The notes beneath the pieces were generated by a model. It did not search any database. It saw only the letters and a program-made list of their open reading frames with translations, and was not told the DNA's origin. The translations under genes were made by a program, and so were the position numbers. A stretch of DNA of 5,537 bases from DATLAN01 sp035527455 (GTDB lineage Bacteria; Planctomycetota; Planctomycetia; Pirellulales; Thermoguttaceae). How positions within the stretch are numbered: position 1 is the stretch's first letter; the number at the start of each line of letters is the position of its first letter. Shown here piece after piece: positions 5,374 through 5,537 of the stretch. The stretch lies in contig DATLAN010000377.1 in assembly GCA_035527455.1 (NCBI GenBank), forward strand, positions 1 through 5,537, given 5' to 3'.

Positions 5374-5537
5374 CCCATTCGCTGGGGTGGCACGCCCTGG
5401 GGTGGCACGCCCTGAGGAACGAAGGGCGTGGGAGACCTGTCCCATCACGCCCTTCGTTCCTCAGGGCGTGCCACCCCAGCGAATGGGCTATTTCTGCGCG
5501 GCGACAAACCACCGCTGCCGGACCGCTTCCCTTCGTC
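5324..5537. repeat. Long terminal inverted repeat (fold-back) covering the 3' end of the GT2-like gene
   Basis: The right arm, 5446-5537 (92 bp), is an exact reverse complement of the left arm, 5324-5430, apart from one extra 15-bp unit in the left arm. The loop is 5431-5445. The left arm contains the last 50 bases of the gene ending at 5373, including its TAG. The right arm ends at the last base of the window, so the true repeat may be longer. The inner part of each arm has its own hairpin (CACGCCCT paired with AGGGCGTG around a 9-base loop, at 5406-5430 and 5446-5470), so the core is probably a natural palindromic repeat. The perfect outer extension into coding sequence is unusual and may be an artefact at a contig end. 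Confidence 0.95.
5382..5411 (+). repeat. 15-bp tandem duplication in the left arm of the fold-back
   Basis: CTGGGGTGGCACGCC occurs at 5382-5396 and again at 5397-5411. The opposite arm has a single copy. This is the only difference between the two arms of the terminal inverted repeat. It argues against the right arm being a simple mechanical copy of exactly this left arm, unless one copy was lost or collapsed. Confidence 0.92.

Noticed and set aside
5198..5512. - strand ORF (104 codons) within the fold-back
   Set aside because: It exists only because the inverted copy and hairpin are open in that frame. It lacks a coherent protein composition and has no recognisable start region.

Overview
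The window is a GC-rich bacterial segment. It holds six protein-coding regions, one of them cut by the left edge, all on the + strand. Every gap of more than a few bases between genes is filled by an inverted or tandem repeat. No tRNA, rRNA, CRISPR array, integrase or transposase gene is visible. High GC, short unassigned ORFs, starts without a convincing Shine-Dalgarno sequence, and spacer repeats of the GGGGACAGGCACCG and (AATGACG)n types together suggest Planctomycetota (Pirellulales-like). That is inference from pattern memory, not a database match, and other GC-rich phyla remain possible.

Left half (1-2323): the 3' end of a gene with a coiled-coil C-terminus (2-175), a 253-base spacer with two nested inverted repeats, then two translationally coupled genes (429-1292 and 1289-2323, ATGA overlap) of no recognised family. 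The second has a three-times-repeated aromatic/Trp motif and a C-terminal beta-rich tail of the kind common in phage tail and fibre proteins. The trio is tentatively read as the distal end of a phage tail or tail-like particle module.

Right half (2525-5373): three consecutive genes for glycan assembly: a GT4-type GT-B glycosyltransferase, a polysaccharide pyruvyl transferase family protein (PF04230 type), and a compact GT2-like GT-A glycosyltransferase. Together they would build and decorate a short surface or secreted glycan. A cargo or decoration role linked to the tail-like genes is possible but unproven.

The spacers are the most striking part. After the genes come, in order: nested 20-bp inverted repeats (215-398), opposed heptamer arrays (2330-2506), two inverted doublets whose arms each start with GTAG followed by a hairpin (3580-3686 and 4631-4684), and a 92-bp fold-back (5324-5537) that copies the 3' end of the last gene in reverse and runs to the last base. 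The two GTAG doublets have the layout of REPIN/BIME elements mobilised by RAYT (REP-associated Y1 tyrosine) transposases. The terminal fold-back may be a genuine inverted duplication, or an assembly or amplification artefact at a contig end.
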